DNA of 64,000 bases from Cyanophora paradoxa (Eukaryota > Glaucocystophyceae > Cyanophorales > Cyanophoraceae), in contig QPMI01000133.1 in NCBI GenBank assembly GCA_004431415.1, forward strand, positions 1 to 64,000, read 5' to 3'. Positions 36,759-47,558 of this stretch are shown here, piece after piece. The position numbers and the translations under genes were made by a program. The notes beneath the pieces were generated by a model. That model did not search any database. It saw only the letters and a list, made by a program, of their open reading frames with translations, and was not told where the DNA came from. Within the stretch, counting starts at the first letter, position 1, and each line of letters begins with the position of its first letter.

Positions 36759-37329
36759 ATCCTCCCAGCTTAGCCCAGAACCTCTCCCGTATATCCGACC
36801 CCAGTGCCACCTAGGCCCTGTCCCTGCAGCTTCCCCCCTCTAGCCTCTTGTTATACAGCTATAGTGTTCGCCCCTCGAGCTACCTTTCCTTTCCGGCCGG
36901 CCTCAGCCCGCCTCACGCGGAATCGCGACTGCGTCGGTATCTATTTCGTAGAGCCCCATTGTCTTTCCAGCTCAACCCCACGCTTACTCCCTCATGTACA
37001 TAGCCATAGTGCTTTGCCAGGGCTCCGTTTCCGTCGATATCCCACCTTGCCTCACCGCTCACTAGTCTCTCCAGGCCCCTGGCTGCCCTGATGCCCCAAC
37101 CCTCTAGAGGGCGTCCCCATATGCATACCTCGTAGGTCTCTGACATCGCCTCCGTTCATCCGTACAATCGGTTTTCTACCTCGGTCTCTAGCACCACCAC
37201 TTATACTTACACACATACCTATTCATAGTGGCCCCGCGCCCCCGCTGTCCGGGGCGGGCGCCAGTAGAGTAGCACGCCTCGGTCACGTAGATAGAGGTGT
37301 GCTTGAATAACGCGAACGACCCCGGCGGG

Positions 37330-37511
37330 GTCCCCTCCTGGAACGCAGTAATTTGGTAGCGCAGTATTACCCCCTTCGCTAACAAAATTTAGATTTTCGA
37401 GGCCGATGGAACGCAGTCACTGAGTAATTTGGTAGCGCAGTAAAGCGCCTACCGGCGCAGAACTTTTGGAACGCAGTAATTTGTGGCGCAGTAGATAAGT
37501 ATTACACGGTA
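37330..37511. repeat. Right terminal region with repeated gtaatttggta and inverted repeat
   Basis: gaacgcagtaatttggtagcgcagta-type blocks occur around 37,341, 37,408 (split by cactgagtaa) and 37,470. The outer arm gcgcagtagataagtattacacggta (37,486-37,511) is the mirror of the left terminus. Confidence 0.7.
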
Positions 37512-39490
37512 CTCCAGCGGCAATTTAAAACATCGGCTAAAAAAGCATTCCTACAGTATTAGCTAGGCTCAGCCTGATCGAGCGGCTCTTGCTGCCGCAG
37601 TGCGCCGACTCTGCGGCCCAGACTGCGGGCCAGACTGCGGCCACAGGCCCACAGCTCAGCGGCTCGCGGAAACAGCTGGCATACTACTACTAGTATATAT
37701 AATATATGATATATAGTAGTAGGCGGCGATGCCGCAGTGATACCGGTAGCCCGGCGGTAGGCCGGTCTAGCACATATATTGCGCCGGTTCAAGTTCTATA
37801 GGAGATCTCGTGACTCGGCGTAAAGTACCCGAACTTGTTCAGGGCCGGACTCCTAAGTACAGGCTCCTAGACTTGGCATTCTGTACCCTCAGCGTGCAAA
37901 AAAAGCGGCAAAAAACAGTCAGCGCGCAGCAAGAGTTCGAAGGTCCCTAGCCAATATGTTTCGGCTCCTCCCGCTGCAGACGTCGGCTCCTCCCGCTGCA
38001 GATATGACTCGCGATTACACGTTCGTTAACAAGCATTCTGAACTGGTACACGCCCCGATCCTGACTCGTCATCACGCCGCGCGACATCCGCAGCGGCAGC
38101 TAGTGAAGCAAGTGACTCTGAGGACAAGGAGAACGCATCTGTAGCTTCTAACGATCATACAGGTGCGTGTCAGCAAGCCCCGCGTGCTGCCTAGCTAGTA
38201 CTACTACAGTAGTAGCCTGGTACTACGGCCCGGCGGTACTATTTACGGTATACGTAGTAGCGCTAATTATAAGCTCCTTTAGCTTAAGCTTAAGCTTCCG
38301 TCGCTAGGTACCGGTTGGCTCCGTTCCGAACTATTTCGACTCCTAGCGAATTACTAAGAGCACCAACGTAGAGGTTTGCTTTCAACTTTCTCAAGTTTCA
38401 ACGGTTTAAATTTAAGCCTTGAAGGCTGAAGCTAACGATCGCGAAGGCTCCCGGATAGGGTTGTAGCGCTATATTTGTTATTAAAAAATTGGTGATTTCG
38501 AATTTGGAGCGCTATATATAGATTTATTTTTTGGTGAATTACCGGCCAGTCACTAGACACCAGCACTGCGGGGGCTCCCCATGGCCCATGGGCCATGGCC
38601 AGGGGGCATATAGAAAAAAAGCCGAAGCAAATTAACTAAGACAATAAGACGAAGAAAGACAAGACAAAGAGCCAAAATCGACAATAAAAAAGGAAAGACA
38701 CAGAGACAGCTGCATACGCAGATCGAGAAGAGACATTAAGCGAACCAGACGGAGCAGATCGATATCTAGACCTCGACCGTGATGATTTATGCAGCATAAA
38801 TTAAAATGCTCATGATCAGCGGCTGATCATGAAGCTGACGTCGACGCCGATCGCGAATTAAATGGCCAAAGATCTTCAAGGCTTGAGCGGACCAGCTGCA
38901 GGCCGCTCTCACTTTTCGGAGTCGGGCGAGCTGAAGGCAATATTAATTGTTATAGCCCGCGATCGGGATCGCCCGGGGGCTCAGGGGCAGCCGCGCGCCG
39001 GCGGCGCCGACGCGGCCCTTGCACTCTTCCAGGCCGGCCTGATAACACTACGATACACATGACACACATGACTTCATTCCGATGGGGGTTCCCTGGGGCC
39101 TCCCCTGGAAGCTTAGGCTGCAGCTGCAGACTCTGCGAACTAGCCGATTATTATATATGATCGAGGCACAGCTATTACTATACGTACATTAGTAGTTACA
39201 GTTCGCCCTTCCGTAGTCTCTCAAAAAAAAGTTAAAGAGCCTCGGAGTTAATTCCATTTGGATTACTAAGTTAATTTAATATTCGGCACTCTGTACACGA
39301 CCCGCGGCTCGCCTCCCGGCGCGCCCCACAGCCTCCACGTGCACTACACTGATATCGATGTCCTACCGGCTACGTATACAGGCATGGGCCGGCTGGATCC
39401 GAAGCGTCCCGAGCAACCGGTACCGGGCGGCGTTGCCCTGCCCCATATATATATTAACGACGCCTCCTCGCTCGCCGCTGGCGCAGGCGC
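37512..39490. other. Intergenic, no supported gene
   Basis: Palindrome-rich islands at 37,560-37,760 and 38,160-38,260. ttttttggtgaattaccggcca at about 38,523 repeats a block at about 28,521 just left of the element. An A/G-rich strand at 38,605-38,760 is followed by catgatcagcggctgatcatg. A decayed exon copy at 38,981-39,039 is listed separately. Confidence 0.5.
38981..39039 (-). pseudogene. Decayed duplicate of the last exon of the LEA-like gene
   Basis: On the minus strand this reads AGLEECKGRVGAAG after an ag acceptor, against AGLDECKGRVGAAGCP-stop in the intact last exon at 39,541-39,491. A five-base insertion (gcgcg) moves the matching stop out of frame. It lies 450 bp downstream of the intact gene, so it is probably a leftover of a tandem duplication. 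Confidence 0.7.
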
Positions 39491-42400
39491 TCAGGGGCAG
39501 CCGGCGGCGCCGACGCGGCCCTTGCACTCGTCGAGGCCGGCCTGCGCGCGGGTAGGTGAGAGGCGGGGCGAGGGTGGAGGGGCAGAGCTCCAGGCGGGCT
39601 ATTTATATACATATAAATAGCAGCGAGTCGCTGCGGGCGCTATTATCAACACTCTATCCGTAGGCCTTCCCCCCCGGCTCGCTCGCTCACCTTGACCTCG
39701 TCGATGCCCTCCGCGGCCTTGGCGCGGCCCTCCCGCACCCGCTCGCGCCCCGTCGCCTCCTGTCCCTCCCCGTGCACTGCTCGGGCAGCGAGTCAAGGTT
39801 GGTCTAACTAAAATCTAGAGGAAGCAGAACGAAGGGGCGCGCTGCCGCGAGATTAAGTTATACAATTAAGCTCGAGAAGCGAACGGCCCGTCTAAAAGTG
39901 GAAAAAGAGGCTCGGGATCCGGAGGAGGACTGGAGGGGGCGGGGCCGGGGGGGGGGGTACCGGCGTCGCGGACGCGATGGGCGGCCCCCTCCGCCGTGTC
40001 GCGGGCCCGCCCGGCTGCCGATCGCGAAGAGCGGGCCCGGGTAAGGAAAGGGAGGGACAGGGGAGGAGGGGGGGTACCGGCGTCGTAGGCGGTGTCCTTG
40101 GCCGAGTCGTACGTGTCCCGCGCGCGCCCCGCTGCGAGAAGGTAAGGCGAGGGACCCGTCCGAGGGGAGGGAGCAAAGGGCGGGGGGTACCGGCGTCCCC
40201 AGCGGCCTCGCGGGCGCGGCCAGCTGCGCCGCAGGCGTCGGCGTCGGCGCCGGCGTCGGGCAGGAGGCGGCGGCGGGTCGGGGAGCGCTGCGTGCACGTG
40301 CACGCTTCGGGGGCCGGGGGCGGGGGCGCACCGGCGTCGCGGGCGGACTCGGCTGCGGGTGGGCGGGTCATGTAAGAAGAAAAGAAGACGAAAATATAAT
40401 AAGATTTAGAGGAATTACAAGCTTCTAAGCTTCTACGTTTCTTAGCTTCTAGGCTTCTAAGCTTCTAAGCTTCTAAGCTTCTAAGCCTCTACGTTTCTAA
40501 GCTTCTAAGCTTCTAAGGGAAGACGGTTCGAGCCTGGCTCCTGCGGGGCGCACCGGCGCGGCCAGCGGCGTCGCGGGTGCGGTCGTAGGCCTCGCCCGCC
40601 GTGTCGCGCGCGTACTCCGCTGCGAACGAAGTTAAGGGGGGAAGAAGAATGGCCGGGGGGTACGGGAGCGGCGGAGGCCGACCGGTGCGGCCGGCGGCGC
40701 CGCGGGCCTTCTCAGCTGCGCGAGGGGGGGGCCAGGGCGCCTCGGTCCAGGGTGGGCGGGCGGGGGGGTACGGCGCCGGGGCGACGTTCACGGCTGCGGC
40801 GAACCGGTCCCGTAGGCGGCGTCGCGGGCGCCGGCGGCTGCGCGCAGGCGGGTCGGATCAGAAGAGAAGAAGACGGAAGCGATAATGTGACCTAGAGGCT
40901 TCAAAGATTCCGAATTTCTAATTTGAAGCGCGGGAGCGGCGCCGGCAGGCGGGCCCGCGAGCTCAGGCGGCGGGACGGGCTCAAAAATCTTATGAAGCGC
41001 GGGCCGCTTAAAACGGCAGATCGATGATCGGGAGGCGGCGGGGGACGAACCCGTGTCCTTGGCGTAGTCCTTCGCCCGGGCGGCCTTCTCCTCTGCCGGC
41101 GGCCGCGCGTCAGAATTGCGTCGGGCTCTAGATGCTTGGAAGAGCTCGAAAAGGAATCTAAGCTACGCCGTGACTGGCTCTACGCTCTCTAGCCTCTAGG
41201 CTTCTGAGCTGTCGGGCTCGGGCGCTACGGCGAGACTAGAGGATGGCGCGGGCTCTACATCTACGGCCGGGCGCTACCGGCCCTACGCTCTCTAGGCTCT
41301 CGAGCTTCCGGGCGCTACGGCGAGCGCTATGATAAAGCTGCAAGTTATATGAGCGGGGCTTCTTCTAGGCGACGGCGGGGCGGACCGCCGGTCTCGGCGG
41401 CGCCGAGGCTAATATAATCTTATCTAGTTCTTCGGAGCGTAGCGGCGGACCGGCGGTCTCGGCGGCGCCGAAAAAGGCGTCGCGGAGGCGGGCGAGGAAG
41501 CCCTTGGACGTGTCCTTGGCGCGGTCCTCTGCGCCGGGCGGGGGCGGGGGCGGAGTGAGCCGAGCGGGCCGAGCGAGCCGAGTCAGATCTGATCTGAGCG
41601 AGCTCGAGGCGCGCGCACTCATCTCGCCGGCCGTGTCGTACGCCCCGCGGGCGCGGTCCTCTGCGGGAGGAGGACGTCGGTGAGATCGGTCGCGGTTCGC
41701 GAGCTTCGATAGCGGCTGTAGCTGTAGGGCCCGCTGGATCGTATTCCGCAGCGCAGATTTAGATAGCTACGTATACAGAGCGTGGAGCAGAGCAGAGCGG
41801 CGAGTTATCGATCCATCGGATCGCTCACCGGCGGTCTCGTAGGCGTCGCGGGCCGCGCCCTTGGTGCGGTCCTTGGCGCGGTCCTCTGGGGGCGGGGCGG
41901 GCGGCCGGGGTCAGACGGGAAGGCAAGGGAAGCGTGCTTGAGCTAGACAGGCGTAGGCCTGATAAGGTTCTGGGTTCGAGCGAGAGGCGGCTCAAGAAGC
42001 TTGGCGGTGCTACACGCACTCATCTCGCCGGCGGTGTCGTAGGCCTCGCGGGCCGCCCCCCGCGCGCGGTCGGCTGCACACACGCGCGCGCGCGCGAGTG
42101 CGCGCCCGTCAGCAGATCGAATTCGAAGCGCGAGCGAGGCGGCGGTGGCCGGGGCCGCACCGGTCCCTTCGGCGGCCTCGTAGGTGCGCTCGCCTGCCGC
42201 GCGCGGGCACTCATGATCAGCGCCAGCCGGCCGTGAATAGTCAGCAGAGGCAGCATGCGCACCTGCGCGGCGGGCCTTGCCCCCGAACCAGCCCGTGATC
42301 CACCCGAGGAGCCCGCGCGTCTCCTCCGCCGTCTCTTCCGCGTACTCGCCTGCGCCCGCGTCAGCATTCGCTTGAAGTTGAGAGAAGAGATTTGAGAGAG

Positions 42401-43281
42401 CTCACCGGCCTGCTTGGCGGCGCCCTTGGCGCCCTCGTACGTCCCCTTCGCGTACTCGCCTGCAGCGCGCGCCGTGCGCGCGGGGATCAAATCAGAAGAA
42501 AACGGCAATCAGAAGACGATGCGCACCGGCACCGCGGGCGGCGCCCTTCGCCTTGCCCTTCGCGGCCTCGTACGCCTCGCGGGTCAGGTAGCCCGCCTCG
42601 TCGAACAGGCGCGAGACGGCGTTGCGCGTGCTCGCGAGCCAGTCCTCCGACGTGTGCTTCGCGCTGGCGACTGCGGGCGGGGTCGCGACGTCGACCGGCG
42701 GCGAAGGCGAAGGCGGATCAAATTTTGCGGGCGCACGCGTGCGTCGCCCCTTGAAGGCGCCTTCCTGGAAGAGATTGCCGATGCGGTTCGCTATGGTTGA
42801 CGCCGCGTCGCTCGTCACGTATCTGCGGCGAGCCGGCTTGGACCGCTGGGGGCGGGAATTCGAAGCGCGCGGGCGGCAAGCGCACCCGGCCTTGGTCGCC
42901 GTGCGCCGCGCATCATCCAGGATCGTTCCAGCGCGCTCCCGCAGGTCGCGGATGTTGTCCTGGGCGACAATCAGCGCGGGAAGCCACGAAAGATAAGCTG
43001 CAAGAAGCCGCGGCGGACTTTCGTGACGCCCTCGTACTCGTTGGCCCGTCGCTCCACGTCATTCAGCACATTCTCCCGGTAGCGGACCCAGTTGTTCTCA
43101 TTGCGGCTGCGCGAGGCGAGTGAGAACCGACCGCAATTTCAGCGGGCGGACACGGCGCGCACCTTCGGGTGGTGTCGCTGGGCCAGAGCCTCGGGACGAG
43201 AAGGACCAGGGCGAGCGCGATGAGCCTGCGAACGCGGCCGCGGCTTCCGGTCAGCGACGAGAATCGGCGCTCTCGGCCCAT
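39491..43281 (-). CDS. Secreted LEA-like protein built from one-repeat exons
   Basis: The first exon starts MGRERRFSS and carries a signal-peptide-like core (RRLIALALVLLVPRLWPS). About twenty short exons follow, nearly all phase 1-1. Each encodes roughly 10-30 residues of the type AEYARDTAGEAYDRTRDAAGRAG (positions 40,620-40,550), for example EDRAKDRTKGAARDAYETAG (41,885-41,828) and GEYAKGTYEGAKGAAKQAG (42,462-42,404). The Ala/Lys/Asp/Glu/Arg pattern with small residues every 3-4 positions is that of group 3 LEA 11-mer amphipathic helices. N-terminal exons are longer and less regular (WVRYRENVLNDVERRANEY at 43,106-43,019; DNIRDLRERAGTILDDARR near 42,959). The penultimate exon (39,779-39,691) and last exon (39,541-39,491, AGLDECKGRVGAAGCP) join in phase 0. 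Several donors read gtacccccc. LEA-like proteins protect against drying or freezing; an exported form would act outside the cytosol. Some small exon borders are approximate. Confidence 0.75.
40420..40520. repeat. 8-bp minisatellite in an intron of the LEA-like gene
   Basis: About twelve copies of gcttctaa and variants (gcttctac, gtttctta, gcctctac). A longer period is hinted at by the repeated gcttctac-gtttcta pair. Each unit overlaps the HindIII-like palindrome aagctt. Confidence 0.95.
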
Positions 43282-44111
43282 CGCGCTCGCCGGATAGAGA
43301 GCACAGATCTAGGTTACGCTTCTTTACAATTTATAGGGTTCTAGGATCCCGTACGCACGCCGCGGCGCCCCGGCGCGCACGGGCGCGCGGCGGAGAAGAG
43401 CGCGAGCGAGAAGGGGGCGCACCCGTATGTGAGGATGTTCCGAAGATCCTGCCGAGTCACCTCCATACGGCGAGGACCGCTCTTATCGCCTTTGCGAGGG
43501 ACGGCGACCGCTGGGCCGACCACCGGAGCGCCTGTGCGCGTCGTGGGCGGCGGCCCCGATTGCAGCGGCCTGTCATCCTCCGCGCTCGCGAACGGCTGCC
43601 TGCGCCTGCCGCACGAACGTTGAGGGCACGCGGCACGCGGGAGCAGCGCTTGTGGACAGAGCGATTTTCCGACAAGGCGGGACACGGGCGGGCGCGGCGC
43701 AGGCGCACGAGGACGCCGAGCCACGCAGGGGGCGGGCGGGCGCTTCCGGCGCGGCGAACCTCGCTTCCTCTGCCGTCGCCGCCATCTTGCTGTCTGAACG
43801 CTCTACCCCGCTGGAATCGAACCCCCCTGCCGACCGCTTCTCTTGACCGATCGGCCCGCGGGCCGCGTCCGAGCACCAGCACGAGTGCTGAAGCGACGCT
43901 GCGGGGCTGGCAGCGAGCTCGCGCCGCCACAGCTAGAGCGGACCGGCAGTTGGACGGCCCGCTCGACCTTGCACCCAGGCCACGCTCAGCGATGGCTCAG
44001 TAGCGTTCCCAGCACCGGCTCCAGCGCGGTGGTTACAGCGGCTCGGCGGGCGCGGAAAGGAACGCTCCCGTCAAGTCCGGGAATCCAGGCTCGAGCTCCG
44101 GCACCCGAGCG
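43282..44111. other. Interval between two divergent genes, no supported gene
   Basis: Between the LEA-like gene (minus) and the F-box gene (plus). Overlapping GC-rich frames occur on both strands. A short minus frame near 43,466-43,341 (MEVTRQDLRNILTYGCAPF...) could be an exon, but I cannot link it to anything. A shared promoter region is plausible; no motif identified. Confidence 0.4.
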
Positions 44112-47100
44112 ATGGCGCTGAACCTGCTGTGCGCGCCTCCATCCGCGTTACATGGCCGGGGACGCGTCCCTAACTCGCCCGCAGCGGCTTGCAATTGGGC
44201 GGTTCCCGGCTCGGCCGCGGGCTACCTTCGACAAGCGGTGCGCATGCGGGGGAGGAGCGGCGAGTCGCTGGGATGCAGACAGACGAGTGCGCACGAAGCG
44301 CCTCGGCCGTGTCGCGGCGCTCGCTTACGCGCCTCCCGCGCCCCTCGCGCAGGGGATCCCGGGACGCTACGGGCCGGGCGCCTCGGCCGCCTCGCGACGG
44401 CGCTCCTGCGGCGCGTCCCGTTCGCGGGGCGCCTCCTGAGCGGGCGGAAGCGCGGCCGCGAGGAGTTCGAGGCGCCGGACGAGGGCGCCGGGCCCGAGCC
44501 CGGGCAGGAGGAGGGCGAGGAGGAGGTCGGGGAGCTGCGCGCGGCGCTCGAGCGCGCGGAGGCGGCGCTGGCGGCCGAGCGCGCCCTCGACGGGGGCGCT
44601 TTCGCGTACGCGTACCCCGAGGTCCAGGTCCCGGCCGCCCTGCGGTGCGCGCAGCGACGGCGCCGGCGCCCCGCCCGCGGCCCCGCAGCTGACGCCGCCA
44701 CCGCCGCAGGGCGCCGGCGAGCGTGGCGGTGCAGACGGAGGGGGTCGGGGGCGCACCGGGGCCGCGGGGCGAGCGGGCGCGGCTGCGGGAGGCGATCGGC
44801 GAGGCGGAGCGGGCGCGGCGGCGGTGCGCGGAGCGGCGGACGGGCGTCTTCGTCGCGGCGGAGGGCGCGGCGGGGGCGGAAGCGGCGGAGGCGGCGGGGC
44901 GGCGCTGCCCGACGACGTCCTTCTGTACGTCTTCGAGCTCGCCGTGAGGGTCCGCCCGTCCCTCCCCGCGCCGGCGGCCCCGTCTCCGGCCCCGCGCCGG
45001 CGGCGGCTGAGGCGGGGCGCAGCGGGGCGGGCGGAGGGGGCGCTGCCAGAGGCGCACCGGCTGCTGTGCGCGGCGGGGCGCGTCTGCCGCCGCTGGCGCC
45101 GCCTCGCCTCCGACCCGCGCCTCTGGTCCTCCTTCCACCTCCGGCGCGTCCCCCCCCCCGCCCGCCCGCCCGCCCCCGTGCCGGCCGCTGCTGAGCGTGC
45201 AGCGCAGGGCGCACGCGCTGCAGCTGCCGTGGGCGCTGCACGCGCTGGCGGCGCTGCCGCGCTTCCGCGGCCTCTCGCACCTGCAGCTCGACGTCTTCGT
45301 CGGGGGCTCTCCGACGCCGGCCCGCCCGCCCCGGCTCGGGCCCCGTCGCCGCCGAGATCGCGCGCTGCCTCGCCGCGCTCGCCGCCCCCGGCGCCGGCGG
45401 GGCGGGCGCCGGCCCGCCGCCCCTGCCTCGTGTCGCGGCCCTCGAGCTGCGCATTTTCAGGGCCCGCCCGTACCCCGTACCCCCCCTCCGCGCCGACCTC
45501 GATGCTGACTGCGTTTTTCAGGTCCAGTACAGTATCCTGTGAAGAGACCGGGCGGGCAGGCAGGTTCCTGTACCCGAGCGGCTGCCCTGGCTGCCCGCCT
45601 GCAGCGGGGACCAGCTCCGGGCGCTCGGCGCCGGCTTCCGTGGCTCGCGGTCCGAGGCCTTTGCCAGCACCGGTCCGCAGGCGAGCGAAGCGTACCCCCC
45701 CGCGCGCCGCGGCTGACGCGTACCCCCGCACGTCCGCGCAGCGCGGCTGCTGCGCGTCGCGGAGCGCTTCCCCGGCCTGCGGCGCCTGTCGCTGCCGGGC
45801 GAGGGCCGCGGCTACTTCCCCGCCATCAAATCGCTCGGCGGGCCCTCCAGCCGCATCGAGGAGTGCGTTCTTTGGCGTACCCCCTCGCCTCTCCCCATTC
45901 TCCGGTCGCTTCAGCGTTTCCATTTCTAATCGGCATTGCAGGCTCGACCTTCACATTGCATTCTCCGAGTGCCCCGGTCGTAAACTCCGGATCCACCGCG
46001 CGGTCCGCGACCGCTCATCTGAGTCCACCCGAGCTCGCTCGAGCTCATCTGAGCCCCCCGCCTTCTCGCCCCAGTTCCCGCGGCTCAGGTGGCTCAGGAG
46101 CGCCTCGGTGGAGACGCAGGAGGGACTAGAGCGGATGCTGCAGCTTGCACCAACGCCGGCGCCGGCGCCGGCGGCCGAGGAGCTCGCGCCGGGGCCTGCC
46201 CCGGCCCCGGCGCGGGCGATTGATAGGCTCAAGATCAGCTTCATCACCTTCGACAGGGAGACCGATCCCCTTTCGGCATTACTGTCGACATACGTCGAGC
46301 CGGAGCCACTGCGCGCCTGCGTCGAGCACCTCCAGCCGCGCGCCCTACTCTTCGAAAGCTGCATGGGCCTTCATCTCCTGCAATGCGCCATCGGCCCTTC
46401 CGTCCAGTGCGGCTCCAGCCGCGCATGCCGCTGTACCCCCTTCCGCCGCCCTGACGTATGTACCCCCCTCCATCTGCAGAGAGCTCCTGATGGACACAGG
46501 GTCGCTCATTTCGCCGATGCCTGGCGATATGGAGTGGATTCCCGGTGTGTTGTACCCCCGTCCGCTCCCCGTCTTGAGAGCCCACGGCATTAACGTTTAT
46601 GTTACCCCAGGATTCCTGTCCTCGGTCCGCGAGCTCTCCCTCAATCTCGATTTCGACGACGTCGGCGAGGACGTCACGTGAGTACCCCCATAGCTATCCG
46701 TGCCCCTCGTTCCCCCCCCCCCCCCCCCCTCCAAATTCGATCGCGAGCCCTTCTAGATCTCGTCCGATCCGGATCTGCAGGTACGGGCCATATTTCAGGA
46801 GGTTTGGCGAGCTTCTGGCGGCACCCCCCGCCCTGCGGCGGGTCGTCCTCACCGGCTACGACTTCGACGCCGATCGCCTCGGCGGGGCAGCCCGCCTGGC
46901 GGAGCTGCGCGGGGCGCGCAGCCTCGGACCCGTAGTTTTCGAAGAGAGGGGGGACGAGCCGCGGGAGTGGGAGACCCTGGACTCCTCGGGATCGGCGCCG
47001 GGGCCTGGCCGCGGCTGGCTCGATCACGAGCTCCCTAAATACGTGCGCACAGGCCCGGGTGCGGCCCGGCGTCTTCTGCAGCTGATGATGAAGGCGCCGG

Positions 47101-47480
47101 CTTTGGGCAGGGCGAGGAGGACGGGGGGAAGGACGACGCTGCATATGGCGCCGGGCGCAGCAGCAGCGATCAGGAAGATGATGCGGACAGGGATGAGGAT
47201 GACGAGTTCGAATGTATTGCAACCATCGAACCCGCGACACCGCCGCGTACGTATACCCCTCGTGCGAAATCTGATCTGCCCAGAATTCGAACAGCTGCAG
47301 CTGCAGGGCCCGGGAGGCTGGGGAGGGGGGGGGGATTCAGGAGAACAACGAGGGAAAGAGGGGAGAGGAGAGGACAGGAGAGGCCTAGGACAGGAGACTC
47401 TAAGAGAAGATCTAGAGGGGAGAGGGAAGGATGGGAGGGGAGGAGAAGAGGAAAGGAAGAGAGAGAGGGAGATGAACTAG
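44112..47480 (+). CDS. F-box protein with leucine-rich C-terminal region
   Basis: Several exons. An N-terminal basic/acidic segment (RRVPFAGRLLSGRKRGREEF near 44,410) and a coiled coil (GELRAALERAEAALAAERAL near 44,530) precede the F-box: ALPDDVLLYVFELA at 44,904-44,943 and, after Pro/Arg-rich sequence that may be intronic, LLCAAGRVCRRWRRLASDPRLWSSF at 45,060-45,135. Leucine-rich stretches follow: LPRFRGLSHLQLDVF (45,255), RFPGLRRLSLPGEG (45,765), FPRLRWLRSASVET (46,075), SSVRELSLNLDFDDVGEDV (46,620-46,679, ending at a gtgagt donor) and PPALRRVVLTGYDFDADRL (46,825). The end is Gly/Arg/Lys-rich to a stop at 47,480. F-box/LRR proteins select substrates for SCF ubiquitin ligases. Start, frame near 44,650-44,900 and several junctions are uncertain; donors often read gtaccccc. 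Confidence 0.6.
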
Positions 47481-47558
47481 ACTAGTACTAGCGCTAGCAC
47501 CGGCGGCAGCGTTTCTAGCAGCACGCAGGCGCGCTCTAAGAGCTCTCCGAGGCTAGAG

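Larger units (their letters stand above)
28556..37511. mobile_element. ~9-kb segment bounded by inverted repeats, encoding APE-RT, hybrid-binding protein and an unknown protein
   Basis: taccgtgtaatactta at 28,556-28,571 is mirrored by taagtattacacggta at 37,496-37,511. Inside, tctactgcgctaccatatta (28,589 on) pairs, with small gaps, with the reverse complement of about 37,460-37,495; a 17-base insertion splits the left arm. gaacgcagtaatttggta also recurs at 28,627, 37,341 and, interrupted, near 37,408 and 37,470. Within are a LINE-type ORF, a divergent pair of intron-containing genes and a pyrimidine-rich tail. No target-site duplication could be fixed and no DDE transposase or integrase is seen. 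That the inverted repeats define one mobile unit is inference; a LINE nested in another element is the main alternative. Confidence 0.55.

Noticed and set aside
28521-38545. ttttttggtgaattaccggcca direct repeats as target-site duplications of a 10-kb element
   Set aside because: The right copy lies 1 kb outside the inverted repeat and the flanks do not align. It is more likely a dispersed repeat word.
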